DNA of 64,000 nt from Amycolatopsis rifamycinica (GCF_000695625.1 NZ_JMQI01000073.1:62001-126000); one strand, 5' to 3'; shown: positions 31,635 through 40,395, counted from the stretch's first letter. Notes: generated by a model from the sequence alone, not told the origin. Numbers and translations: made by a program.

Positions 31635-33086
31635 TCACGCGTTGACGGGCTGACCGGAGACGGCGGCGGAGCGCTCGACAGCCCGGAAGCGCACCTGCTT
31701 GAGCGCGATCACCGAGCCGGCGGCCACCAGCGTCCCGGCGATCAGCGCCACCAGGAACAGCAGCGGGTTGCCGATCAGCGGGAGCACGAAGATGCCGCCG
31801 TGCGGGGCGCGCAGCGTCGTGCCGAACGCCATCGACAGCGATCCCGTCACCGCCGAGCCGAGCATGATCGAGGGGATCACGCGGAACGGGTCCGCCGCGG
31901 CGAACGGGATCGCGCCCTCGGTGATGAACGAGGCGCCGAGCAGCCAGGCCGCGCGGCCGTTCTCGCGTTCGGCTTCGGTGAACAGCTTCTTGCGGACCGT
32001 GGACGCCAGGGCGAGCGCCAGCGGCGGCACCATCCCGGCCGCCATCACCGCGGCCATGATCTGCAGCGACGCCGTCGCGCCGGTGGTCAGGCCGCCGACC
32101 GCGAAGGCGTACGCCGCCTTGTTGACCGGGCCGCCCATGTCGAACGCCATCATCAGGCCGAGGAGCGCGCCCAGCAGCAGGGCGCTCGCGCCGCTGAGGC
32201 TGTTGAGCCAGTTCGTCAGCCCGGTCGTCGCGGCCGCCATCGGCTTGCCGACCACGACGTACATCAGCACACCGACCACAATGGACCCCAGCAGCGGGTA
32301 GACCACCACCGGCATGATCCCGCGCATCGCCTTCGGCACCCGGACCTTCTTCAGCGCCAGCACGACCCCACCGGCCAGCAGACCGGCGACCAGGCCGCCG
32401 AGGAAGCCCGCCCCCACGGTGACGGCGATCGCGCCGCCCACGAAACCGGGGGCGATCGCCGGGCGGTCGGCCATCGCGAACGCGATGAACCCGGCCAGTA
32501 CCGGCACCAGGAAGTCGAAGGCGGCGCTGCCGATCTGGAACATCAGCGCGGCCCAGCCGGTCACCGACCCCGCGTCGAAGTGCTCGGTGACCTTCGGCGC
32601 GTCGACGATCTGGTAGCCACCCAGCGCGAAGCTCAACGCGATGAGCAACCCGCCCGCGGCGACGAACGGGATGAGGTAGCTGACGCCGGTCATCAGCCAC
32701 TGGCGGACCTTGGTGCCGGTTTTGTCGTTCGCGCCGACCTTCGAGGTCAGCTCCGGGGCGGCCGGCGCGGCGGGAGCGGGTTCGCGGGCCGCGGCCTTGG
32801 CGCGCTCGAACAACCCGGCCGCGTCGTTGATCGCGGCCTTGACCGGCGCCTCGACGATCGGCTTCCCGGCGAAGCGGTCCCGGCCCCGCACCGCCAGGTC
32901 CGCGGCGAAGATGACGGCGTCGGCCCTCGCGATGTCCTCGGCCGACAGCGGTTCGGACCCGGCCGAACCCTGCGTCTCGACGACGATCTCGTCACCGTTG
33001 GCCTTGGCGGTCTGTTCGAGGGACTCGGCCGCCATGTAGGTGTGGGCGATCCCGGTGGGGCAGGCGGTGATGGCGACGAACTTCAT
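31635..33086 (-). CDS. PTS fructose transporter subunit EIIBC
   Basis: Membrane permease that imports and phosphorylates fructose to fructose-1-phosphate. The EIIB domain has the phosphocysteine Cys9 in ITACPTGIAHTYMAAE. A linker rich in Ala/Pro follows at about 105-125, then the EIIC domain with about ten membrane segments, including LIPFVAAGGLLIALSFALGG, AFDMGGPVNKAAYAF, ITEGAIPFAAADP and LRAPHGGIFVLPL. The 483-residue length fits the two-domain fructose form with EIIA made separately. It starts two bases after the EIIA stop. Confidence 0.95.
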   Translation of the reverse strand: MKFVAITACPTGIAHTYMAAESLEQTAKANGDEIVVETQGSAGSEPLSAEDIARADAVIFAADLAVRGRDRFAGKPIVEAPVKAAINDAAGLFERAKAAAREPAPAAPAAPELTSKVGANDKTGTKVRQWLMTGVSYLIPFVAAGGLLIALSFALGGYQIVDAPKVTEHFDAGSVTGWAALMFQIGSAAFDFLVPVLAGFIAFAMADRPAIAPGFVGGAIAVTVGAGFLGGLVAGLLAGGVVLALKKVRVPKAMRGIMPVVVYPLLGSIVVGVLMYVVVGKPMAAATTGLTNWLNSLSGASALLLGALLGLMMAFDMGGPVNKAAYAFAVGGLTTGATASLQIMAAVMAAGMVPPLALALASTVRKKLFTEAERENGRAAWLLGASFITEGAIPFAAADPFRVIPSIMLGSAVTGSLSMAFGTTLRAPHGGIFVLPLIGNPLLFLVALIAGTLVAAGSVIALKQVRFRAVERSAAVSGQPVNA

Positions 33087-33088
33087 GA

Positions 33089-33541
33089 TCAGGCCACCTC
33101 CTGGCGGATGTACTCGGCGACGGCGGCGGGCTCGGCGGCGGCCAGGAGGTTCTGCTTGAACTCGGCCCGGACCAGCCGCCGGGCGAGGGCGGCGAGGACC
33201 TTCAGGTGGTCGCCGCCCCCGCCTTCCGGTGCGGCGATGAGGAAGATGAGCGTCGCCGGGCCGTCCGGCGCGCCGAAGTCGATGCCCGCGTCGCTGCGGC
33301 CGAACGCCAGCGTCGGCGCGGTGACGGCGGCCGAGCGGCAGTGCGGGATGCCGATGCCGCCTTCGAGCCCGGTGGCCATCTGCTCCTCGCGGGCGGCGAC
33401 GTCCTTCAGGAACAGGTCGAGGTCGGTCACCCGCCCGGCCGTGACGAGCCGCTCGGCGAGCGCCCGGGTGGCGGCCCGCTTGTCGGCGGCGTCGAGGTTC
33501 AGGTCGACCAGGTCGGCGGTGATCAGGTCTGGGGTGGTCAT
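33089..33541 (-). CDS. PTS fructose subunit EIIA
   Basis: A 150-residue phosphotransfer protein of the PtsN/fructose type. His67 in GIGIPHCRS is the phosphorylation site; the flanking TGLEGG and FLIAAPEGGGGDHLKVLAALARRL segments are typical. It accepts phosphate from HPr and hands it to Cys9 of EIIBC. The ATG overlaps the fruK stop as ATGA, so translation is coupled. The EIIA is separate rather than fused to EIIBC. Confidence 0.95.
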   Translation of the reverse strand: MTTPDLITADLVDLNLDAADKRAATRALAERLVTAGRVTDLDLFLKDVAAREEQMATGLEGGIGIPHCRSAAVTAPTLAFGRSDAGIDFGAPDGPATLIFLIAAPEGGGGDHLKVLAALARRLVRAEFKQNLLAAAEPAAVAEYIRQEVA

Positions 33542-34482
33542 GCGGCGGCTCCGCTGAGGGTGAAGGTGGGATCGGCGGGGAGCACGCGCACCTGGTCGGG
33601 GTGCACGTCCTGCGGGGTGGGCATGCGGCTGCCCTCCTGCGTGACCGCGGCGGTGCCGTAGGCGACCGCGGTCCGCAGGGCTCGGGGGCCGGTTCCTCCC
33701 GCATGGAGGAACCCGGCGAGTGCGGCGTCTCCGGCGCCGACGGTGCTGCGCACGGCGACCAGGGGGCCGAGTGCGTGGCGGGTTTCGGTCTCCTCGACCA
33801 GGACCGCGCCGCGGGCGCCGAGGCTGACCAGCACGCGGCCGACGCCGCCGGAGATCAGCTCCCGGCAGAACGTGACGACGTCGCCGAGCCGCGGCAGCGG
33901 GCGGCCGGCGAGCTCGATGAGCTCGTCGAGGTTCGGTTTGAGCAGGTCCGGGCCGGCCGCGCAGGCCGCGGCGAGCGGCGCGCCGGAGGAGTCGACGGCG
34001 ACCTTCGCGCCGGCTTCGCGGGCGAGTTTCGTCAGCCGCGCGTAGAAGTCGTCCGGGACGCCGGCGGGGAGGCTTCCGCAGCAGACCAGCCATTCGGCGC
34101 GGGCGGCCAGCTCGACCGCCCGCCGTTCGAGGGTGGCGAGCTCCGCGGGGGAGATCTCCGGGCCCGGCTCATTGAGCTTCGTCGTGGTCCCGTCGGCTTC
34201 GACGAGGGTGATGTTGCTGCGGGTCGAGCCGGCGATGGGCACCGCGACGACCGGGACGCCTTCGGGGGCGAGCAGGTCGGCCAGCCGCTCGCCGACCGGG
34301 CCGCCGGCGGGCAGCAGCGCGACGGCCGGGGTTCCGGCGGCGGTCAGCGCGCGGGCGACGTTGACGCCCTTGCCGCCGGGGTCGAGCCGGACGGCCGACG
34401 CGCGCAGCACCTCGCCGCGGCGCAGCTCGGCCAGTTGCATGGTCCGGTCGAGGCTCGGGTTCGGGGTCACGGTGACGATCAC
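33538..34482 (-). CDS. fruK: 1-phosphofructokinase
   Basis: A 314-residue PfkB-family kinase that converts fructose-1-phosphate to fructose-1,6-bisphosphate. It begins VIVTVTPNPSLDRTM, has the substrate segment LDPGGKGVNVARAL, LVCCGSLPAG, and the ATP/anion-hole motif STVGAGDAALAGF with the catalytic Asp in GAGD. The GTG start overlaps the regulator's stop (GTGA) and its own stop overlaps the EIIA start. It is the second gene of the fructose operon. Confidence 0.95.
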   Translation of the reverse strand: MIVTVTPNPSLDRTMQLAELRRGEVLRASAVRLDPGGKGVNVARALTAAGTPAVALLPAGGPVGERLADLLAPEGVPVVAVPIAGSTRSNITLVEADGTTTKLNEPGPEISPAELATLERRAVELAARAEWLVCCGSLPAGVPDDFYARLTKLAREAGAKVAVDSSGAPLAAACAAGPDLLKPNLDELIELAGRPLPRLGDVVTFCRELISGGVGRVLVSLGARGAVLVEETETRHALGPLVAVRSTVGAGDAALAGFLHAGGTGPRALRTAVAYGTAAVTQEGSRMPTPQDVHPDQVRVLPADPTFTLSGAAA

Positions 34483-35240
34483 GCCAGCACCACCTCCGGG
34501 CCCGCTTCTTCGAGTTCGGCCACCGCGCCGGCGTCGATGCCGCTGTCGGTGATCAGGACGTCGATCTCGCTCAGCCGCGCGAAGCGGCTGAGCTGGTCGG
34601 TGCCGTACTTGCTGTGGTCGGCCAGCAGCACCCGCTTGCGGGCGGCGGCGACCACGGCGGCCTTCACGGCGGACTCGGCCATGTCCGGCGTCGTGCAGCC
34701 GTGCTCGGCCGAAAAGCCGTTGGCGCCGAGGAAAGCGACGTCGACGAGCAGGCCGTCGAGCGCTTGCAGGGTCCACGCCTCGACGGCGGCCAGGGTCGTC
34801 CCGCGGACGCGGCCGCCCAGGATGTGCAGCGTGATGCCGGGGCGGGTGGCGAGGATCGAGGCGACCGGGATCGAGTTGGTGATCACGGTCAGTTCGCGCT
34901 CGGTGGGCAGCAGCGTCGCCAGCCTGCTGGTGGTGGTGCCCGCGTCGAGCAGGATCGAGCCGCGGTCGGGTACCAGGTCCAGGGCGGCCCGGGCGATCGC
35001 GTCCTTTTCGGCGGCGTTGGTCCGGTCCCGCTGCGCGACCTCGGGTTCGAAGTCGAGCCGCTCGACCGCGACCGCGCCGCCGTAGACGCGGCGGACCACG
35101 CCCTGGCGTTCGAGGACGCCGAGGTCGCGGCGGATGGTCTCGGGGGCGACACCGAGTTCGGCGGCGACGTCACCGACGTCGACGCGGCCGTCACGTCGTG
35201 CGCGTTGCGCCAAGAGCTGGTGCCGTTCGGCGGCGTACAT
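34479..35240 (-). CDS. DeoR-family regulator of the fructose operon
   Basis: A 253-residue repressor. The N-terminal helix-turn-helix is RVDVGDVAAELGVAPETIRRDLGVLERQGVVRRVYGGAV, a textbook DeoR signature; the C-terminal sugar-phosphate sensing domain shows ILLDAGTTTSRLA, ITNSIPVAS and LADHSKYG. The likely inducer is fructose-1-phosphate or a related sugar phosphate, by analogy with FruR proteins. It is the first gene of the operon it is expected to control and is divergent from ptsI. Three TGCCCGTT boxes upstream are its probable sites. Confidence 0.94.
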   Translation of the reverse strand: MYAAERHQLLAQRARRDGRVDVGDVAAELGVAPETIRRDLGVLERQGVVRRVYGGAVAVERLDFEPEVAQRDRTNAAEKDAIARAALDLVPDRGSILLDAGTTTSRLATLLPTERELTVITNSIPVASILATRPGITLHILGGRVRGTTLAAVEAWTLQALDGLLVDVAFLGANGFSAEHGCTTPDMAESAVKAAVVAAARKRVLLADHSKYGTDQLSRFARLSEIDVLITDSGIDAGAVAELEEAGPEVVLA

Positions 35241-35288
35241 GCCCGTTCTCCTCCGATGTTTGCCCGTTGCCGTTTGATTGTGCCCGTT
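35240..35288. promoter_or_regulatory. Three evenly spaced TGCCCGTT direct repeats
   Basis: TGCCCGTT occurs at 35240-35247, 35261-35268 and 35281-35288, that is, 21 and 20 bases apart, two helical turns each. The first copy overlaps the start codon of the DeoR-family gene. Same-face direct repeats between the divergent fructose operon and ptsI fit an operator array for that regulator. Confidence 0.7.
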
Positions 35289-35343
35289 GTTACCGTACTG
35301 TCAATCCCCAGTTACGAGATCCTTTGCTCCCGGAGGTCCTTCC

Positions 35344-36921
35344 ATGCCGTTGTCCGGAGTCGGAGTCAGTCCCGGTCACGCCGCCGGTCCCCGCGTCCTC
35401 GTGGCCGCTGACCTGCCGGAACCCGCTTCTTCGCCCGCTCCCGCCGACCTCGGGGCCGAAGCGGGCAGGATCGGGCAGGCGGCGGCTTCGGTGGCGGCCG
35501 CGTTGTCCGATCGTGCCCGTTCCGTGTCCGGAGATGCCCGGTCGGTCTTGGAGACGACCGCCGCAATGGCGGCCGACCCGGCGTTGACGGCGTCCGCGGA
35601 GAAGCTCGTCCTCGAGCGATCGCTCCCGGCACCGCGTGCGGTGTGGGAAGCGGCGGGGGAGTTCATGGCGGCGCTGCGGGCGGCCGGCGGCTACCTGGCC
35701 GAGCGCGCCCGGGACGTCGCCGACGTGCGCGACCGGATCGTCGCGGCGTTGCTGGGCGTGGCCCCGCCGGGCGTGCCGGACCTGACGTCGCCGAGCGTGC
35801 TGGTCGCCCGCGACCTGGCCCCGGCCGACACCGCCGGGCTCGACCCGGACCTGGTCCTGGCCCTGGTGACGGAGGAGGGCGGCCCGACGAGCCACACCGC
35901 GATCCTGGCGCGGGCGCTGGGCATCCCCGCGGTGGTGGCCTGCGCCGGCGTGCTGGAGCTGGACGGCCCGGGCCTCGCGGTCGACGGATCCGCGGGCACG
36001 GTGGCGGCGTCCGACGGCACGGTGCGCGCCCCGGCCCGGACGTCCCGCCCGGCGTGGGACGGCGTCGGCCGCCTCGCCGACGGCCACCGCGTGAAGCTGC
36101 TCGCCAACGTCGGATCCGCGGCGGACGCCGCGGCCGCGGCGGCGGCCGGTGCGGAGGGGATCGGCCTGTTCCGCACCGAATTCTGTTACCTGTCGGCGGC
36201 GGCCGAGCCGACGGAGGCCGAGCAACGGGCGGCGTACGCGGCGGTGCTGTCGCCGTTCGCGGGCAAGCCGGTCGTCGTCCGCACGCTGGACGCGGGCTCG
36301 GACAAGCCCCTGGCGTTCCTGCCGATGGGCGAGGAACCCAACCCGGCACTGGGTGTCCGCGGCCTTCGCGTGGCGTTCGACCGCCCGGAACTGCTGGACC
36401 GCCAGCTGCGAGCGATCGCGGCGGCGGCCGGGGACAGCGGCGTCGAGCTGTCGGTGATGGCCCCGATGGTGGCCACGGCCGCGGAAGCGGCGTGGTTCGC
36501 CGCCCGCGCCCGCGCGGCGGGCATCCCCCGGGTGGGCGTGATGATCGAGATCCCGGCGGCGGCGTTGTGCGCCGGTTCGATCCTCGCGGAAGTGGACTTC
36601 GTGTCGCTGGGCACGAACGACCTGGCCCAGTACGTGTTCGCGGCGGACCGCCAGCTGGGCGCGGTGGCGGCGCTGAACGACCCGCACCAGCCGGCGTTGC
36701 TGAGGCTGGTGGAGATGGTCGCGGCAGCCGGCGCGGCCTCGGGCAAGCCGGTGGGCGTGTGCGGCGAGGCGGCGGCGGACCCGGCACTGGCGCCGGTGCT
36801 CGTGGGGCTGGGCGTGACGTCGTTGTCGATGAACGCGGTCGCCTTGGCGGGCGTGGGCGCGGCTTTGGCCGAGGTGGACCTGGCCGCTTGCCAGGCCGAG
36901 GCGCGGTGTCCCCGGCCCTGA
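35344..36921 (+). CDS. ptsI: PTS enzyme I (phosphoenolpyruvate-protein phosphotransferase)
   Basis: Transfers phosphate from phosphoenolpyruvate to HPr. In the 525-residue product the phosphohistidine is His184 in GGPTSHTAILAR, and the PEP-binding part shows GIGLFRTEF, VRTLDAGSDKPL, GVMIEIPAA and SLGTNDLAQY. It is slightly shorter than the usual 550-575 residues. ATG 35344 has ggagg 7 bases upstream. It is divergent from the fructose operon and shares its control region, so the general and fructose-specific PTS parts are co-regulated. Confidence 0.96.
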   Translation: MPLSGVGVSPGHAAGPRVLVAADLPEPASSPAPADLGAEAGRIGQAAASVAAALSDRARSVSGDARSVLETTAAMAADPALTASAEKLVLERSLPAPRAVWEAAGEFMAALRAAGGYLAERARDVADVRDRIVAALLGVAPPGVPDLTSPSVLVARDLAPADTAGLDPDLVLALVTEEGGPTSHTAILARALGIPAVVACAGVLELDGPGLAVDGSAGTVAASDGTVRAPARTSRPAWDGVGRLADGHRVKLLANVGSAADAAAAAAAGAEGIGLFRTEFCYLSAAAEPTEAEQRAAYAAVLSPFAGKPVVVRTLDAGSDKPLAFLPMGEEPNPALGVRGLRVAFDRPELLDRQLRAIAAAAGDSGVELSVMAPMVATAAEAAWFAARARAAGIPRVGVMIEIPAAALCAGSILAEVDFVSLGTNDLAQYVFAADRQLGAVAALNDPHQPALLRLVEMVAAAGAASGKPVGVCGEAAADPALAPVLVGLGVTSLSMNAVALAGVGAALAEVDLAACQAEARCPRP

Positions 36922-36933
36922 CTTCGCGCGCGG

Positions 36934-37905
36934 CTAAGTGACGGCCGGATCGCCGAGGGCGAGCTCGGGTGGCCGTCCCCGGCGGGTGACGATGACGGCC
37001 GCGGATCCGAAGGGGGACGCCGTGCCGGCCGGCCGTGACATCTCGAGGCGCAGCAGGCGGGCGCCGGTGACGTCGAGGTCGATCTGCGCCGGCTTCCCGG
37101 CCGCCACGTCGTGTTCGGACCGGGGCGCCCCGTCGAGCACCACGCGGACCCGCCCGACCTGGAAGGGATCCCGGGCGTCGTCGAGCACGCCTGCGACGGT
37201 GCTGAACCGCCGGTAGTGGCCGCCGAGGTCCAGTTCGATGAATCCCGTCCCGGCGGCGGACGGCGTCCCCGGCCGCAGGACGATGCTGTTCTCGTAGTGC
37301 AGGCCGTCGATCCACGCCGTGCCGCGCCGGACCCCCGGGCTGGTGCACGTCCACGGCAGTTCACCGGCGAGCACCCGTCGCGGTTCCCCGGCCCCGCCCC
37401 GCCAGACCCCGCGGCGGGGCTTCGGGTGCCGGCCCCGGCCGGTGATCGCGGCGAGCAGGTCGGCGACCTCGGCGTCGGTGAACTCCGAGATCACGTACCG
37501 GGTCATGGAGTAGGGGTTGAGGAACTCGGGGATGTCGTCGATCGAGTGGCCGGGCAGGACGACCGGGAGGACCCGGCGGGTGCCGTCCTCGATGTCCTTG
37601 GTCAGCTTGTTGCGGATGATGGCGGTCTCGAACTGGGCGCCGCGGCCCTCGTCCGGTGGCGCGTCGCCGTCGGCCCGCGCCCGGTACAGCGGAGACGCCA
37701 CGACGATGACGAAGTCGGCCGCCTTCAGGTTCCGGGTCGCCCACAGTGACCAGTCGATGCGGACGTTGTCGTGCCACTGGTCGAGGACGACGTCGAGGCC
37801 GATCCGGCTGTGCAGGAAGGTCGCGAACCGCCGGACCTGCGTCTTGTGCTCCTCCGAGTCGTGCGAGTAGCTGAAGAACACCCGGGGGGCATCGTGCTCG
37901 GACAT
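36934..37905 (-). CDS. SEFIR-domain protein fused to an NPCBM-like domain
   Basis: A 323-residue two-part protein. Residues 7-155 form a SEFIR/TIR-type domain: RVFFSYSHDSEEHKTQVRRFATFLHSRIGLDVVLDQW, then DFVIVVASPLYR and RRVLPVVLPGHS. Residues 178-300 look like an NPCBM carbohydrate-binding domain: TAWIDGLHYENSIVL, FIELDLGGHYRRFSTVAGVLDDA, VVLDGAP. Bacterial SEFIR domains are linked to NAD degradation in phage defence; NPCBM domains normally bind glycans in secreted glycosidases, yet no signal peptide is seen. ATG 37905 has ggag 7 bases upstream. It lies next to and divergent from the TIR-HerA operon. Confidence 0.82.
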   Translation of the reverse strand: MSEHDAPRVFFSYSHDSEEHKTQVRRFATFLHSRIGLDVVLDQWHDNVRIDWSLWATRNLKAADFVIVVASPLYRARADGDAPPDEGRGAQFETAIIRNKLTKDIEDGTRRVLPVVLPGHSIDDIPEFLNPYSMTRYVISEFTDAEVADLLAAITGRGRHPKPRRGVWRGGAGEPRRVLAGELPWTCTSPGVRRGTAWIDGLHYENSIVLRPGTPSAAGTGFIELDLGGHYRRFSTVAGVLDDARDPFQVGRVRVVLDGAPRSEHDVAAGKPAQIDLDVTGARLLRLEMSRPAGTASPFGSAAVIVTRRGRPPELALGDPAVT

Positions 37906-37918
37906 CGGGTTCTCCTCG

Positions 37919-37943
37919 GGATCGGTCGGTGATTCACCGATCC
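37919..37943. promoter_or_regulatory. 8-bp inverted repeat in the leader of the SEFIR gene
   Basis: GGATCGGT (37919-37926) and ACCGATCC (37936-37943) form a perfect dyad with a 9-base centre. It lies 14 bases upstream of the SEFIR start, between it and the predicted promoter, so it could be an operator or an mRNA hairpin that limits expression. Confidence 0.4.
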
Positions 37944-37997
37944 GCGAGATCGGTATTCCGGAAACGACGGCCGCTTTCCGCCGCAGTGCTCGCCTGT

Positions 37998-38026
37998 CAT
38001 ATATCCAGGGCTCGGCGAGTTGTCAA
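37998..38026 (-). promoter_or_regulatory. Sigma-70-type promoter for the SEFIR gene
   Basis: On the minus strand TTGACA (38026-38021) is followed after exactly 17 bases by TATATG (38003-37998). The -35 is perfect and the spacing ideal. The predicted start site gives a leader of about 85 bases. The surrounding 258-base spacer is visibly less GC-rich than neighbouring coding DNA. Confidence 0.5.
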
Positions 38027-38163
38027 GAGTACGTTTTCCGGGAAATTCCGAGCCTGGCCAGTTATTGTCCTGGATCTGTCAGGTCTGCCGTCTTCTTCCG
38101 TGGACCGCAACGGATCTAGGATCGAACCCGCCTGCTGGGAGCGGCGAAGGGGCGGCGGCGCGC

Positions 38164-38748
38164 GTGTACGAGTACGACGTGTTCATCAGCTACTTGCGCA
38201 CCGCGGGCGACATATCGGCGTGGATCCGGCACCATTTTCACCCGCGTCTGCTCGAAGTGCTCGACAACAACCGGTACGAGGACGTCAAAATCTTCTTCGA
38301 CGACCAGGTCCGCGTCGGCGCCGCCTGGCCGGCGGAACTGAACTCGGCGCTGCAGCGCTCCCGCGTGCTGGTTCCGGTCTGCTCCCCGAAGTACTTCCGG
38401 GACGAATGGTGCCTGGCCGAATGGGCCTCGATGGCGGAGCGGGAGACACTGACCGCCGCCGCGCCGGGTGAGCACCGGCCGCCCCTGATCTACCCGGTGA
38501 TCTTCTGCGACTCCCGGCACTTCCCCGACTGGGCCCACGCGCGGCGTCCCCGTGATCTGCAGCAGTGGAACCACCCCTTCGAGCACTTCCAGACCGCGCC
38601 CGCCTACCTCGACTTCAACCAGCAGATCAAACAGATCGCCGCGGAGCTGGAGGAGCTCATCGAACGAGCGCCTGAGTGGCGGAGCGACTGGCCGGTGCGC
38701 ACGCCGCCCCCGGAACCGCCCCAGCCGGCGCGGATGCCGAGGTTCTGA
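38164..38748 (+). CDS. TIR-domain protein, first gene of a four-gene conflict-like operon
   Basis: A 194-residue protein that is almost entirely a TIR domain. Box 1 is YDVFISYLRTAGDISAWIRHHF; then IFFDDQVRVGAAWPAELNSALQRSRVLVPVCSPKYFRDEWCLAEWASM; then PLIYPVIFCD. The glutamate in WCLAE is where TIR NADases carry the catalytic Glu, so NAD cleavage or signalling is plausible. The C-terminal helix and a Pro-rich tail (TPPPEPPQP) follow. GTG 38164 has gaagg upstream, and a TAGGAT at 38117 could be the -10. Its stop is 3 bases from the next start. Family secure; a defence role is inference. Confidence 0.85.
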   Translation: MYEYDVFISYLRTAGDISAWIRHHFHPRLLEVLDNNRYEDVKIFFDDQVRVGAAWPAELNSALQRSRVLVPVCSPKYFRDEWCLAEWASMAERETLTAAAPGEHRPPLIYPVIFCDSRHFPDWAHARRPRDLQQWNHPFEHFQTAPAYLDFNQQIKQIAAELEELIERAPEWRSDWPVRTPPPEPPQPARMPRF

Positions 38749-38751
38749 CCG

Positions 38752-40395
38752 ATGCCGGGATCGGTGTTCACCTTCTACTCCTACAAGGGCGGGGTCGGCC
38801 GCAGCTTCACGCTGGCCAACGTCGCCGTCCTGCTCGCCCGCTGGGGCCACCGGGTGCTCTGCCTGGACTGGGACCTCGAGGCACCCGGCCTCGGCGACTA
38901 CTTCCGGCCGCAGCTGCCGGAGCCACCGCGCGGGGGTGTGATCGACTTCGTCGACGACTTCCGGCACGGCCGGTTCGCGCCGGAGACGCACGTCCAGCGG
39001 CTGCTCACCGACACCGGCGTGCTCGACTTCGTCGCCGCCGGCGGTGAGGAGCCGGGCTACGTCACGAGGGTCCAGCAGATCGACTGGGACGGCCTGTACG
39101 ACGACGGGTTCGGCGAATACCTCGAGAAGTGCCGTGAGCAATGGGTGGCGCGCTACGACTTCGTCCTCATCGACAGCCGCACCGGGATCTCCGACATCGG
39201 CGGGATCTGCACCGCGCACCTGCCCGACCACCTCGTCCTGTTGTTCACCGCGAACCGGCAGAGCATCCTCGGCGCGGTGGAGGCGGCCCGGCGCGCCGAT
39301 GTGGCGCGCAATCTCCTGCCGTTCGACCGTTCGCGGCTGACCGTCCTGCCGGTGCTGTCGCGCTTCGACAACCGGGAGGAGTACGACCGGTCGGAGACGT
39401 GGCGCCGCATCGTCGTCGAGGAGACCGCCGAGCTGTACCGGACCTGGCTCGACCAGACGGTCGAGCCGGCGACGATGGCCCGTCACCTCACCCTGCCGTA
39501 CGTGTCCTACTGGAGTTTCGGCGAGCAGCTGCCGGTGCTGTCGGAACAGACGCCGGGCGCCGACCAGATCGGCTTCGCGCTCGAGACGGTCGCGGCCGTG
39601 ATCGCGTGCCGGCTCGACCGGACCGATCTGCTGGCCGAGAACCGGGACGCCTACGTGGCCTCCGTGCGGTCGAGCCGGCGGGAGTTCAAGCACGAGCTGC
39701 GGGTCAGCATCCCGAGAGCGGCCTTCGGCCCCGCCGGCGAGCTGGTCGCGGAGCTGGAGAAGCTGGACGTCCGGGTGGTGAAGTCCCTTTCGGGCGATCG
39801 TTCGCTGCTCGCGCGCGTCGAAGACGACGCCCGGCACCTCTGCCTGGTCGTCGACGGCAAGGTCAGCCGCTGGCAGGCGGCCGAAGTCGAGCTGTTCCTG
39901 CACCGCACCCTCGGCCAGGACCGCCGGGTGATCCCGATCCTCACGGCGGGTACGGACGCGTCGTCGCTGCCGGGCTACGTCGGGAACCTCCGCTACCTGC
40001 GCCTCAACGGGTCGCGGGGACCCGTTGAAGTGGCCCGGGATCTGGTCGGCCAGCTGAAGGGCTTCACCTCGCTGGCCGACGCCGACGCCGACGCCGATCT
40101 CGACCTCCCCGCACTGCTCGCACAGGCACGCGGATCCCGGCTGCGCCCGTCCCGGTGGGACCTCGTCGACGAGCTGGTCACGGCCCTGCAGACGGCCGTC
40201 GGAGCCGGCGACAGCGGGCGGGTCCACGACCTCGCGGCGGACCTCGAGGTGGCGGTGAAGCCCCGCTTCCCGAACGGCGCGGACCAGCACGCGGCCCCGC
40301 CGGAGACCCGCCGGTCGATCGACTGGCTCCTGCGGACCCTCGACACCCGCGCCCGGACCACGACGAAGCCGAACCACCGGAAGGATCTCGGATGA
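38752..40395 (+). CDS. KGGVGR-motif ParA/MinD-like ATPase with TIR-like C-terminal region
   Basis: A 547-residue protein. Residues 5-300 are a deviant-Walker (SIMIBI) ATPase: YSYKGGVGRSFTLANVAVLLA (P-loop at 12-18), LCLDWDLEAPGLG, and FVLIDSRTGISDIGG (Walker B). The usual second P-loop lysine of ParA (GKT/S) is Arg17. Residues about 315-455 look like a degenerate TIR fold: DARHLCLVVDGKVSRWQAAEVELFLHRTLGQDRRVIPIL and LRYLRLNG. KGGVGR ATPases are known companions of TIR-like proteins in actinobacteria. It overlaps the next gene by ATGA. Likely a nucleotide-dependent switch that organises the TIR protein (inference). Confidence 0.82.
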   Translation: MPGSVFTFYSYKGGVGRSFTLANVAVLLARWGHRVLCLDWDLEAPGLGDYFRPQLPEPPRGGVIDFVDDFRHGRFAPETHVQRLLTDTGVLDFVAAGGEEPGYVTRVQQIDWDGLYDDGFGEYLEKCREQWVARYDFVLIDSRTGISDIGGICTAHLPDHLVLLFTANRQSILGAVEAARRADVARNLLPFDRSRLTVLPVLSRFDNREEYDRSETWRRIVVEETAELYRTWLDQTVEPATMARHLTLPYVSYWSFGEQLPVLSEQTPGADQIGFALETVAAVIACRLDRTDLLAENRDAYVASVRSSRREFKHELRVSIPRAAFGPAGELVAELEKLDVRVVKSLSGDRSLLARVEDDARHLCLVVDGKVSRWQAAEVELFLHRTLGQDRRVIPILTAGTDASSLPGYVGNLRYLRLNGSRGPVEVARDLVGQLKGFTSLADADADADLDLPALLAQARGSRLRPSRWDLVDELVTALQTAVGAGDSGRVHDLAADLEVAVKPRFPNGADQHAAPPETRRSIDWLLRTLDTRARTTTKPNHRKDLG

